From Lachnospiraceae bacterium (GTDB lineage Bacteria > Bacillota > Clostridia > Lachnospirales > Lachnospiraceae), in assembly GCA_017619615.1 (NCBI GenBank), contig JAFZRY010000013.1, forward strand, positions 22,476 to 86,475: DNA of 64,000 bases. Direction: 5' to 3'. Shown here piece by piece: positions 25,760 to 34,215 of the stretch (its first letter is position 1; each line of letters opens with the position of its first letter). Under the pieces are notes generated by a model, which did not search any database, had not been told where the DNA came from, and was given only the letters and a program-made list of their open reading frames with translations. Both the position numbers and the translations under genes were made by a program.

Positions 25760-27583
25760 ATGGACGGATTATTGATCATCAATAAGGAGCGCGGCTTTAC
25801 CTCTTTTGACGTGGTGGCGAAGCTGCGCGGGATCCTGGGCGAGAAGAAGATAGGTCACCTGGGGACGCTGGATCCGGAAGCCGAAGGCGTGCTGCCGGTC
25901 CTGGTCGGACGCGCCACCAAACTGGCGCCGCTGCTGTCGGGCGAGGACAAGGTCTACCGGACCACACTGCTGCTGGGCGTTACGACGGATACACAGGATA
26001 CGACGGGACATCTGCTCGAACGCCGGCCGGTGGAGATCGGTGAGGAGGCCTTGCGGGAACTGATAGAATCCTTTGTGGGAGAACAGGATCAGCTTCCCCC
26101 TATGGTCTCTGCCAAGAAGATCGACGGCCGGAAACTGGTGGATCTGGCACGTCAGGGAAAAGAAGTGGAGCGGAAGCCTGCGCGGATAGAAATCTACGGC
26201 ATTGACATCGTCAAAATAGATCTGCCGCGTGTGGAGATGCGCGTTTTCTGCTCCGCGGGTACATATATCCGCACGCTGTGCCATGATATCGGTGAAAAAG
26301 CCGGCTGCGGCGGCGTAATGGAAAGCCTCGTACGCGAGGTGGTTTTTGGTGACTGGCTCCTTCGGTACGCCCTGAAACTGGACGAAGTCACGTCGCTGGT
26401 CCTGACCGGCCGGCTGCATGAAAAAATGCAGCCGCTGGAAGAACTGTTGTGTCGATACAGGCGCTTTGTCTGCGATGAGCGGCGTGAAAAACCGGCGCGG
26501 AACGGCAACCCGCTGCAGGTAGGACCGGACGAGTTCGAAAAAAGGATTTATAACGGTTCCCGTGTGCTTGTGATGGACAGGGAAGGGAATTCGATCGGCG
26601 TGTTCCGGTATGATGAAAATAAGCAGATCCTGCGGCCGATCGTCATGATCGGCCCGGAAGAGGAACGGCGGCCTGCGCGGCCCCCCCGTCCGGCAGTGCT
26701 TTCGCTTGGCAAGTTTGACGGCGTGCACATCGGCCACCAGGCCATCCTCCGTGAAATGCTGCGCCAGGCGGAAGAGGAGAAAATGGGGACCGTACTGTTT
26801 TCCTTCACGAATCCGCCCGAATCGGTCACGGGCCACAAAAGCGGGGATCTGCTCACGACCGCAGATGAAAAGCGCCTGCTGCTCAAGGAGTTCGGCATCG
26901 GAAAGATCATCGAGGCGCGCTTCACCCGTGCCATGCGGGAAACGCCGGCGGACGTGTTCCTGAAGGATATCCTGATCGGCCGTTATGGTATGAAAAAAAT
27001 CGTGGTCGGCCCGGACTGCTGCTTCGGAAAAGACCGGGTGGGTAACGTGGATTTCCTGCGCGCGCATGCGGAAGAACTGGGGTATACCGTCACCGTCGTG
27101 GAAAAAGTCATGATGGACGGAGAGATCGTCAGCAGCAGCCGCATTAAAGCCCTGGTGAAGGAAGGCCGGATGGAGGAAGCCGCTCGCTGCCTTGGTCGTC
27201 CCTTCGCCGTCCGGGACCGCGTCGGTTACGGCCGCCATCTGGGCGAGCAGCTGGGCTATCCGACGCTGAACCTGCGGATGCCCCCGGAAAAAGTATTCCC
27301 GCCCCGCGGCGTGTACGCGACCGTGGCAGAACTGAGCGGGGAGCACTTCCCGGGCATGAGCAATTTCGGCGTGAAGCCCACCGTCGAAAAAGACGCCCCG
27401 CCGGCCTGCGAGGCCCATCTGTTCGGCCTGCATGGAAGCCGCCACGGCGAGCTCTGCCGCCTGCAGTTCCTGCGGTTCATCCGCCCGGAGACTGCGTTTG
27501 CGGACGTGGACGAGCTTCGTGCCCAGCTGGCGCGCGACAAAGAACAGATCACGCGGTTTTTCGAAGAACAAAGTTATATGTGA
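25760..27583 (+). CDS. fused tRNA pseudouridine-55 synthase TruB and bifunctional riboflavin kinase/FAD synthetase RibF
   Basis: 607 aa in one uninterrupted frame. Residues 1-300 are TruB: the catalytic Asp is in HLGTLDPEAEGVLPV, then SAGTYIRTLCHDIG, and a PUA-like end VMDREGNSIGVFRYDE. Residues about 308-607 are RibF: the adenylyltransferase GKFDGVHIGHQ and SSSRIKAL, then the flavokinase GYPTLNLR and RGVYATV. The join is a short basic RPARPPRP linker. In most Firmicutes these are adjacent separate genes. TruB makes the T-loop pseudouridine of tRNA and RibF makes FMN and FAD. The start is ATG 25760 behind GAAGGAGGT. Confidence 0.93.
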   Translation: MDGLLIINKERGFTSFDVVAKLRGILGEKKIGHLGTLDPEAEGVLPVLVGRATKLAPLLSGEDKVYRTTLLLGVTTDTQDTTGHLLERRPVEIGEEALRELIESFVGEQDQLPPMVSAKKIDGRKLVDLARQGKEVERKPARIEIYGIDIVKIDLPRVEMRVFCSAGTYIRTLCHDIGEKAGCGGVMESLVREVVFGDWLLRYALKLDEVTSLVLTGRLHEKMQPLEELLCRYRRFVCDERREKPARNGNPLQVGPDEFEKRIYNGSRVLVMDREGNSIGVFRYDENKQILRPIVMIGPEEERRPARPPRPAVLSLGKFDGVHIGHQAILREMLRQAEEEKMGTVLFSFTNPPESVTGHKSGDLLTTADEKRLLLKEFGIGKIIEARFTRAMRETPADVFLKDILIGRYGMKKIVVGPDCCFGKDRVGNVDFLRAHAEELGYTVTVVEKVMMDGEIVSSSRIKALVKEGRMEEAARCLGRPFAVRDRVGYGRHLGEQLGYPTLNLRMPPEKVFPPRGVYATVAELSGEHFPGMSNFGVKPTVEKDAPPACEAHLFGLHGSRHGELCRLQFLRFIRPETAFADVDELRAQLARDKEQITRFFEEQSYM

Positions 27584-27710
27584 TGATATAATGCGTGTCA
27601 TTCTGAGTGAGCGAGCGAGTCGAAGAATCTGTATTGAATGCTGTCATCAACAAGATCCTTCGGCTTCGGCAAAGCCTTCGCTCAGGATGACACGTTTTTG
27701 TATTATATCA
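27584..27710. repeat. palindromic repeat element (MITE-like)
   Basis: Outer arms TGATATAAT (27584-27592) and ATTATATCA (27702-27710) enclose CGTGTCATTCTGAG (from 27594) and CTCAGGATGACACG (to 27694). The interior has further GAGCGA/TTCGC and GAAGAATCT/AGATCCTTC pairing. TGTCATTCTGAG...CTCAGGATGACA elements are dispersed in many bacterial genomes. TTTTTG follows the inner arm on the plus strand, so the folded RNA could terminate the infB operon. It begins at the base after the truB-ribF stop. Confidence 0.75.
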
Positions 27711-27729
27711 GTTGTTTCAAAAATCAATG

Positions 27730-27755
27730 TGTAACATTTCAGCATTCTTTACGAG
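27730..27755 (+). promoter_or_regulatory. candidate ECF-type (autoregulated) promoter
   Basis: TGTAAC (27730-27735), 16-bp spacer, CGAG (27752-27755), 34 bp before the sigma factor start. This matches the general AAC/CG pattern of ECF promoters and suggests autoregulation. Based on pattern only. Confidence 0.4.
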
Positions 27756-27788
27756 TTGATTTACAGAGAGGCGAAAGGAGGGACGTCC

Positions 27789-28349
27789 GTGGAGGACAGC
27801 AGGATCGTGGAAATGTTCCTGGCGCGGCAGGAAACGGCCGTGGCCGCGGCGCAGGAAAAATACGCTCCGTACTGCCTGGCTGTCGCCCGGAGGATCCTCG
27901 GGAACGACCGCGACGCGGAGGAGGCGGTGAACGACGCCCTCCTGGCCGCGTGGAACAGCATCCCGCCGCAGCATCCCGAAGTCCTGTCTTCCTATCTGGC
28001 CAAACTGACCAGGCGCATCGCCATCGACCGCGTCCGCCGCAACACCGCGGACAAACGCGGCGCCGGCGAATGGGACCTCGCGCTGGAAGAACTGGAAGAC
28101 GTCCTTCCGGGCAGCGCGGACCCCGCGGGGGAACTGGAAGTGAAAGACCTGGAGGCCGCCGTCGGGCGCTTCCTGCAGTCGCTCCCGGAAGCGGACCGCC
28201 TGCTGTTTCTGGCGCGGTACTGGCATTTCCGCCCCGTGGCCGATATCGCCCGCTCCCTGAAATGCCGCGAAGGCGCCGTCCGCACCCGCCTGCACCGCCT
28301 CCGCCGCAAACTGAAGGATCAGCTCGGAAAGGAAGGTTACCCCTTATGA
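27789..28349 (+). CDS. ECF-type RNA polymerase sigma factor
   Basis: 186 aa. The region-2 sequence ARRILGNDRDAEEAVNDALLAAW, with SYLAKLTRRIAIDRVRR, is typical of sigma-70 ECF proteins. Region 4 is ADIARSLKCREGAVRTRLHRLRRKL. The start is GTG 27789, 6 nt after AAAGGAGGG; earlier codons in the frame lie before that ribosome site. The ATGA overlap with the next gene couples it to a membrane protein, the usual anti-sigma arrangement. The signal sensed is unknown. Confidence 0.9.
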   Translation: MEDSRIVEMFLARQETAVAAAQEKYAPYCLAVARRILGNDRDAEEAVNDALLAAWNSIPPQHPEVLSSYLAKLTRRIAIDRVRRNTADKRGAGEWDLALEELEDVLPGSADPAGELEVKDLEAAVGRFLQSLPEADRLLFLARYWHFRPVADIARSLKCREGAVRTRLHRLRRKLKDQLGKEGYPL

Positions 28350-29869
28350 GTTCCATCGACCTGTTAGACGCCCTCGGCAACGCTGGGGAAAAAGATATCG
28401 AAGCCTCTGCCGGCGAACTGCCCGGCCGGAAGCCGGTGTGGAAGACCGTCCTGCGCTGGGGCGCCGCCGCTGCCGCGGTCTGTATCGGTATGATCGCTCT
28501 GCGCAGCGCGGACCGCAGCAAAAATATCACCGTCACCATGCCATCGTACCAGACAGCGGATCCTTCCCGGCAGTCCGGCCCTGAACTTACCTATTACATC
28601 AACGAACCGGCCGTCACAACAACCGTGCTGTACGCCGGAATCGTCGAAAACCGTTTCCTGACCCTCCCGGACACGCTTCCCCTGCTGACGGAAAACGACT
28701 GGGAGATTCCGGAAGAACGGCACACCCTCTACTTTGTGAACAGCCATGCCCATGATGAGGGAGAGGAGACTTTCGGGAAGATCCGCGACGCGCTGAAACA
28801 GTATGAGCGCGACTATCCGGGCTCTCCGCGGGCGCAGTATGCCATCTACAGTTCTGTCTATTCCCTGAAAAAAAACGGCAGCCCCGTCGTCCGGGAATGG
28901 CTCAGCCCTGTCGTGGAACTCGGACGGATCAAAGGCATCTATACCGTAACGCAGTCCGAAGGATCCGGTCAGATACAGGCCGTTTATACGGAACGGAATG
29001 AAGAATCGGAAGGCTGGATCGGCCGCCTGGAAGGCCTGGGACAGTTTTCGTCCGAAAAGGATCCGGTCTGTTTCCTGCGGGATGACCGCATCGGGCTGAT
29101 CGCGCTGGCCGGCGGCAATGCCTACCTGATCTGCCGGAATGAATGGACGGAGACAGCTGTTTCCGAAATCCATCCTGCGCAGTACGTGCCTGACAGCAAA
29201 GAACTGCAGACCGGCCGCGTGGAACTTTCCGGCACCGGGATCCCGGTCCCCTACCATGCCGAACTGACTCCGGAACAGCAGGAGCGGTTCAAGGACATTT
29301 TGTTTTCCATGAGTGAAGACCCTTACATGCCTCATTACGACCTGGAAGGCATGAGCGAAGAGGAGATCCAGGCGTATTTCCGGGAAGTCAGCAACTACCA
29401 GTCCCCTGCCGTGACCGTCGCGAATTATCTGGAGCGGAACATGCTGCTGCATTATGACGAAAACGGATCGCCGGTCTACCGCGAAGAATACGCCGGCTGC
29501 TATATCCAGGAAAACAAGCTTTGCGTCCTGGTCCCGTCGCACGTGGAAGGGGCCAAGGAATACATGGATTCCCTCTTTGAAAACGGCTTCCGGGAGCGCG
29601 TCATTTTCCGCGAAGTCGAATACAGCTGGAACGAACTGGAAAGATTCCTGCAGGAAGAAGTCCTTCCGGCCCTGACGCAATACGGGATCCGCTGGTATAT
29701 CCTCGGCACTTCCGAAACGCAGAACTGCGTGCTGGTCTCCGTCAGTGAATACGATCTGATCAAATGCTGCGAACTGGTCCTGAAGGAAGGCTGGATCGGA
29801 AAGGTGAAAGTCGAAAGAGGCAGCGAGCCCGTGCTTACGTCGGCAGACGCAGAAACGGAGCGTCCATAG
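28346..29869 (+). CDS. single-pass membrane protein, putative anti-sigma factor
   Basis: 507 aa. The start is ATG 28346, overlapping the sigma-factor stop; the open frame upstream runs through the repeat element and the sigma gene out of register and is not coding. A short cytoplasmic part (1-30) is followed by one membrane helix (about 33-52) and a large extracytoplasmic region with no recognised domain. The topology and 4-bp coupling to an ECF sigma gene suggest an anti-sigma factor. The N-terminal segment is short for a classical anti-sigma domain. The external part is rich in acidic and aromatic residues. Confidence 0.7.
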   Translation: MSSIDLLDALGNAGEKDIEASAGELPGRKPVWKTVLRWGAAAAAVCIGMIALRSADRSKNITVTMPSYQTADPSRQSGPELTYYINEPAVTTTVLYAGIVENRFLTLPDTLPLLTENDWEIPEERHTLYFVNSHAHDEGEETFGKIRDALKQYERDYPGSPRAQYAIYSSVYSLKKNGSPVVREWLSPVVELGRIKGIYTVTQSEGSGQIQAVYTERNEESEGWIGRLEGLGQFSSEKDPVCFLRDDRIGLIALAGGNAYLICRNEWTETAVSEIHPAQYVPDSKELQTGRVELSGTGIPVPYHAELTPEQQERFKDILFSMSEDPYMPHYDLEGMSEEEIQAYFREVSNYQSPAVTVANYLERNMLLHYDENGSPVYREEYAGCYIQENKLCVLVPSHVEGAKEYMDSLFENGFRERVIFREVEYSWNELERFLQEEVLPALTQYGIRWYILGTSETQNCVLVSVSEYDLIKCCELVLKEGWIGKVKVERGSEPVLTSADAETERP

Positions 29870-29902
29870 GAAGAAAATCGCGTATTTCCCGCAAAAAACG
29901 GC

Positions 29903-29931
29903 TTTACAAACCCGGATAAATGTGCTAAATT
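29903..29931 (+). promoter_or_regulatory. rpsO promoter
   Basis: TTTACA (29903-29908), 17-bp spacer, TAAATT (29926-29931). The leader of about 75 nt before rpsO could carry an S15 autoregulatory structure; none was confirmed. Confidence 0.6.
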
Positions 29932-30012
29932 ATATCTCGCGCCTGTGCCGGGCTTTTGGAACTCCCAACCGAAGCGCAGCAGCAGGTAAGAATACTTTTT
30001 AGGGAGGCTGTT

Positions 30013-30279
30013 ATGATCAGCAAAGAAAAGAAGGCGGAAATCATCGCCGAATACGGAAAGAACCCTCAGGACACCGGTTCGCCGGAAGTGCAGATCGCTC
30101 TGATGACCGAGCGCATCCGCGAGCTCACCGAGCACCTCAAGGTCCATGCCAAGGATAACCACTCCCGCCGCGGTCTGTTTATCCTGGTCGGCCGCCGCCG
30201 GGGCCTGCTGGATTACATGAAGGCCAACGACATCGAGGCCTACCGTAATCTGATCGAGCGTCTGGGGATCCGCAGATAA
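30013..30279 (+). CDS. rpsO: 30S ribosomal protein S15
   Basis: 88 aa, full length. It binds the central domain of 16S r[20 protein letters not shown] and the C-terminal [19 protein letters not shown] are diagnostic. The start is ATG 30013 behind AGGGAGG; an earlier in-frame ATG at 29956 lies before the ribosome site. It is followed by a terminator, then pnp. Confidence 0.98.
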   Translation: MISKEKKAEIIAEYGKNPQDTGSPEVQIALMTERIRELTEHLKVHAKDNHSRRGLFILVGRRRGLLDYMKANDIEAYRNLIERLGIRR

Positions 30280-30288
30280 TTCCGCTGC

Positions 30289-30318
30289 CAGAGGGTGGGG
30301 CTTCCACCCTCTGCTTTT
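30289..30318 (+). terminator. rpsO terminator
   Basis: CAGAGGGTGG (30289-30298) and CCACCCTCTG (30304-30313) with CTTTTG after it. It may be partial and allow read-through into pnp. Confidence 0.7.
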
Positions 30319-30444
30319 GTGTAGCACTCAAGTGATCAATCCGGCGGCAGCCTGATTCGGGACATCAAATAAGGGGATGAGTTCCTCGTCCGTTTATCTG
30401 TTGTTTCGAACGCCTGCCGCCCGCCAAAAAGAAAAGGAGAAACT

Positions 30445-32553
30445 ATGTACAAGACCTATTCCATGGAACTGGCCGGCAGGACCCTGTCCGTCGATATCGG
30501 CCGGGTCGGCGCGCAGGCCAACGGCTGTGCGTTCATGCACTACGGCGACACGATCGTCTGCTCCACCATCGCGGCTTCCGAAAAGCCCCGCGACGGCATC
30601 GATTTCTTCCCCCTGACCGTCGAGTACGAAGAAAAAATGTACTCCGTCGGCAAGATCCCCGGCGGCTTCAACAAGCGCGAAGGCAAAGCCTCCGAGCACG
30701 CCACGCTGGCCAGCCGCGTGATCGACCGCCCCATGCGTCCGCTGTTCCCGAAGGATTACCGCAATGACGTGACCCTCAGCAACCTCATCATGAGCGTGGA
30801 TCCGGACTGCAATCCGGACGTGGTCGCCATGCTGGGCTGCTCCATCGCCACCGCCATCTCGGACGTCCCGTTTGACGGCCCCATCGCCGCCACCATGGTC
30901 GGTCTGGTGGACGGCAAATTCTGCTTCAACCCCACCGAAGCCGAGCGTCTGGCCTCCGATCTGGCCCTGACCGTCGCCTCCACGAAGGACAAGGTCATCA
31001 TGATCGAAGCCGGCGCCAACGAAGTCCCGGAGGACGTCATGCTGGACGCCATCTTCCAGGCTCACGAGCTGAACAAGCAGATCATCGCCTGGATCCAGAC
31101 CATCGTGGACGAAGTCGGTAAGCCCAAGCACAGCTACGAAGCGCACGAAGTGCCTGCGGACCTGTACAATGACATGGTCGCCTTCATCACCCCCGAAGCG
31201 ATGGAAGAAGCCGTGTTCACGGATGAAAAGGCCGTGCGCGACGAAAACATCCGCCAGATCACGGCCCGCCTCGAAGAGCGCTACGCGGACAACGAGGAAT
31301 GGCTTCCCCTGGTCGGTGAAGCGGTCTACCTCTTCCAGAAGAAGACTGTGCGCAAGATGATCCTGAAGGACCGCAAGCGCCCCGACGGCCGCCGCATGGA
31401 CCAGATCCGCCCGCTGCACGCCGAAGTCGACGTGCTGCCCCGCGCCCACGGCTCCGCGATGTTCACCCGCGGCCAGACGCAGATCATCGACGCCTGCACC
31501 CTGGCCCCGCTGTCCGAAGCCCAGAAGATCGACGGCCTGGACCGCACCGTGACCCAGAAGCGCTACATGCACCACTACAACTTCCCGAGCTGGTCCGTCG
31601 GCGAGACCAAGCCTTCCCGCGGCCCGGGACGGCGTGAGATCGGCCACGGCGCACTGGCGGAACGGGCCCTGCTGCCCATGCTTCCCTCCACGGAAGAATT
31701 CCCTTACGCGATCCGCTGCGTGTCCGAGACCATGGAATCCAACGGCTCCACCTCCATGGCTTCCACCTGTGCCTCCTGCATGGCGCTGATGGCGGCCGGC
31801 GTGCCGATCAAGTCCATGGTGGGCGGCATCTCCGTCGGCCTGGTGACCGGCGAGACGGAAGATGATTTCGTCCTGCTGACTGACATCCAGGGTCTGGAAG
31901 ACTTCTTCGGCGACATGGACTTCAAGGTGACCGGCACCCACAAGGGCATCACGGCCATCCAGATGGACATCAAGATCCACGGCCTGACCGAATCCATCAT
32001 CCGCGGCGCCATTGCGCGCGCCCGCGCCGCCCGTCTGTACATCATGGACGAAGTCATGAGCAAGGCCATCGCCGAGCCTCGTCCGGAGATCAGCAAGTGG
32101 GCGCCGAAGATCGTGTCCATCAGCATCGATCCGACCAAGATCGGCGACGTGATCGGCAAGCAGGGCAAGGTGATCAACAAGATCATCGAGGACACCGGCG
32201 TGCAGATCGATATCGAAGACGACGGCTCCGTCGCGGTGTGCGGCACGGACATGGCCATGATCAGGAAGGCCATCCGCACCATTGAAGCCATCGTGAACGA
32301 CGTGGAGCCCGGCCAGGTGTTCCGCGGCCGTGTCGTCACCATCATCCCGAGCCGGGCGTTCGTGGAACTGGTGCCCGGCAAGGAAGGCGGTGTCCACATC
32401 TCCAAGATCTCCAAGCGCCGCATCGAGAAAATCGAAGACGAGCTGAAGGTCGGCGACGAAGTGGTCGTCAAGGTCCTGGAAGTCGACAAGATGGGCCGCA
32501 TCAACCTGTCCATCAAGGACGTGACGAAGGAAGACCTGGAGAAGCTGCAGTAG
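30445..32553 (+). CDS. pnp: polyribonucleotide nucleotidyltransferase (PNPase)
   Basis: 702 aa. Two RNase PH domains flank a helical domain, followed by KH (KIGDVIGKQGKVINKIIEDTG) and S1 (GQVFRGRVVTIIPSRAFVEL). It degrades RNA 3'-5' phosphorolytically. The second PH-domain core GPGRREIGHGALAERAL is intact. The start is ATG 30445 behind AAAAGGAGAAAC. The upstream 126 bp after the rpsO terminator could hold its own promoter, but none is clear. Confidence 0.98.
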   Translation: MYKTYSMELAGRTLSVDIGRVGAQANGCAFMHYGDTIVCSTIAASEKPRDGIDFFPLTVEYEEKMYSVGKIPGGFNKREGKASEHATLASRVIDRPMRPLFPKDYRNDVTLSNLIMSVDPDCNPDVVAMLGCSIATAISDVPFDGPIAATMVGLVDGKFCFNPTEAERLASDLALTVASTKDKVIMIEAGANEVPEDVMLDAIFQAHELNKQIIAWIQTIVDEVGKPKHSYEAHEVPADLYNDMVAFITPEAMEEAVFTDEKAVRDENIRQITARLEERYADNEEWLPLVGEAVYLFQKKTVRKMILKDRKRPDGRRMDQIRPLHAEVDVLPRAHGSAMFTRGQTQIIDACTLAPLSEAQKIDGLDRTVTQKRYMHHYNFPSWSVGETKPSRGPGRREIGHGALAERALLPMLPSTEEFPYAIRCVSETMESNGSTSMASTCASCMALMAAGVPIKSMVGGISVGLVTGETEDDFVLLTDIQGLEDFFGDMDFKVTGTHKGITAIQMDIKIHGLTESIIRGAIARARAARLYIMDEVMSKAIAEPRPEISKWAPKIVSISIDPTKIGDVIGKQGKVINKIIEDTGVQIDIEDDGSVAVCGTDMAMIRKAIRTIEAIVNDVEPGQVFRGRVVTIIPSRAFVELVPGKEGGVHISKISKRRIEKIEDELKVGDEVVVKVLEVDKMGRINLSIKDVTKEDLEKLQ

Positions 32554-32570
32554 TAAAAACTGCAAATATA

Positions 32571-32602
32571 AAACGGGACCGGTGAAAGCCGGTCCCGTTT
32601 TT
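32571..32602 (+). terminator. bidirectional terminator between pnp and the DUF1846 gene
   Basis: AAACGGGACCGG and CCGGTCCCGTTT form a perfect 12-bp stem with loop TGAAAG. T-runs follow on both strands. It serves pnp and the convergent minus-strand gene. Confidence 0.92.
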
Positions 32603-32651
32603 GTATGGTTTAATCTCGCGTAGGTTCCGATGTTTCATCGGCCCGGGATTA

Positions 32652-34139
32652 TTATCTCCTGTGGAACAATTTCTTCGTCTGATGCTTCGGCTCGCACGTC
32701 AGATGCACGCCCAGTTTATGGAACGTCCCCATATCCACCGGCGACAGAATGACTGTGGAATGCGCCTCGCACCCGGCCAGCTTATCCAGCGAATCCAGCG
32801 CTTTCTTCGCCACTTCGCTGCGGGCCGCGCAGATCGCCAGCGCAATCAGTACTTCGTCCGTGTGCAGGCGAGGGTTGTGGTTTCCCAGGTTGTGGATCTT
32901 CAGATTGCAGATAGGCTCGATGACGTCCGGCTCCATCAGCAGGATGGCGGGATCGATGCCGGCCAGCTTCTTCAACGCGTTCAGCAGCACGGCGGAGGCG
33001 GCGCCCAGCAGGTCGGAGGTCTTGCCGGTCACGATCTGACCGTCGTTCAGCTCGATAGCCACGCTCGGGTTGCCGGTCAGTTCCTGGCGTGCCAGGGCGG
33101 CGGCGACCACCGGCCGGTCGTCCGTGGTGATATCGGCCTGCTTCATGAGCAGCAGGATCTTCTGGACTTCGCTGTCGGTCCCGCGGCCCAGGCGTTTTTC
33201 CATGAGCGCGGTGTAATAGCGGCGCAGGATCTCCTGTTTGGCCGCAGCGCGCACCACCTCGTCGTCCACGATACAGTTGCCTGCCATGTTGACGCCCATA
33301 TCGGTGGGAGATTTGTACGGGCATTTGCCGTAGATCTTGGCAAAGATCGCTTCCAGCACCGGGAATATCTCCACGTCGCGGTTGTAATTGACCGTAGTGA
33401 CGCCGTAAGCCTCCAAGTGGAAGGGGTCGATCATGTTCACATCGTTCAGGTCCGCCGTGGCAGCTTCATACGCCAGGTTGACCGGATGCTTCAGCGGAAG
33501 GTTCCAGATGGGGAAGGTCTCGAATTTCGCGTAGCCGGCCTTGATGCCCCGCTCGTTTTCGTGATAGAGCTGCGACAGGCACGTGGCCATCTTGCCGCTG
33601 CCGGGGCCGGGCGCCGTGACGACGACCAGCGGGCGGGAGGTCTCGATATAATCGTTCTTCCCGAAGCCGTCCGGGCTCACGATGTGTTCCACATCCAGCG
33701 GATATCCCGCGATGATGTAATGCTTATACACCTTGACGCCCAGGTTCTCCAGACGCGCGCAGAACTGATTGGCCGCTTCCTGGCCCGTGTAATGCGTCAG
33801 GACCACGCTGCCGACGAACAGCTCGTTGCCGCGGAAGGCGTCGATGAGGCGCAGCACGTCCAGGTCGTAGGTGATGCCCAGGTCGCCGCGCACCTTGTTC
33901 TTTTCGATGTCGCCCGCGCTGACCGCGATGACGATCTCCGCGCGGTCCTTCAGCTGCTTCAGCATCGTGATCTTGCTGTCGGGCTGGAAACCGGGCAGGA
34001 CGCGGGAGGCGTGGTAGTCGTCAAACAGCTTGCCGCCGAACTCCAGATACAGCTTGCCGCCGAAGGAATCGATCCGCTCTCGGATCATCTGGGACTGCAG
34101 GGCCAAATACCGATCATTGTCAAAACCGAGCTTGTTCAT
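32652..34139 (-). CDS. DUF1846 (UPF0371) family protein
   Basis: 495 aa, the usual family length. The start is ATG 34139 (MNKLGFDNDRYLALQS) behind AGGTGGAGG on the minus strand; an earlier in-frame start precedes that site. Family features include a mononucleotide-binding-like VVVTAPGPGSGKMATCLSQLY around residue 175. Function is not established; members are widespread in Firmicutes and gut bacteria. It has its own promoter (34160-34188) and shares the terminator at 32571. Confidence 0.9.
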   Translation of the reverse strand: MNKLGFDNDRYLALQSQMIRERIDSFGGKLYLEFGGKLFDDYHASRVLPGFQPDSKITMLKQLKDRAEIVIAVSAGDIEKNKVRGDLGITYDLDVLRLIDAFRGNELFVGSVVLTHYTGQEAANQFCARLENLGVKVYKHYIIAGYPLDVEHIVSPDGFGKNDYIETSRPLVVVTAPGPGSGKMATCLSQLYHENERGIKAGYAKFETFPIWNLPLKHPVNLAYEAATADLNDVNMIDPFHLEAYGVTTVNYNRDVEIFPVLEAIFAKIYGKCPYKSPTDMGVNMAGNCIVDDEVVRAAAKQEILRRYYTALMEKRLGRGTDSEVQKILLLMKQADITTDDRPVVAAALARQELTGNPSVAIELNDGQIVTGKTSDLLGAASAVLLNALKKLAGIDPAILLMEPDVIEPICNLKIHNLGNHNPRLHTDEVLIALAICAARSEVAKKALDSLDKLAGCEAHSTVILSPVDMGTFHKLGVHLTCEPKHQTKKLFHRR

Positions 34140-34159
34140 AAAAGACCTCCACCTCAATT

Positions 34160-34188
34160 AATTTATCCGTTTTCGGGGTGGTTGTCAA
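34160..34188 (-). promoter_or_regulatory. promoter of the DUF1846 gene
   Basis: On the minus strand a perfect TTGACA (34183-34188), 17-bp spacer, TAAATT (34160-34165), 20 bp before the start codon. Confidence 0.6.
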
Positions 34189-34215
34189 GAAGCAGATGGC
34201 AAAAAAACACCATAT

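Noticed and set aside
27638-28345. In-frame upstream extension of the 507-aa membrane protein
   Set aside because: It runs through the palindromic repeat and the sigma gene out of register; the ATG at 28346 with ATGA coupling is the real start.
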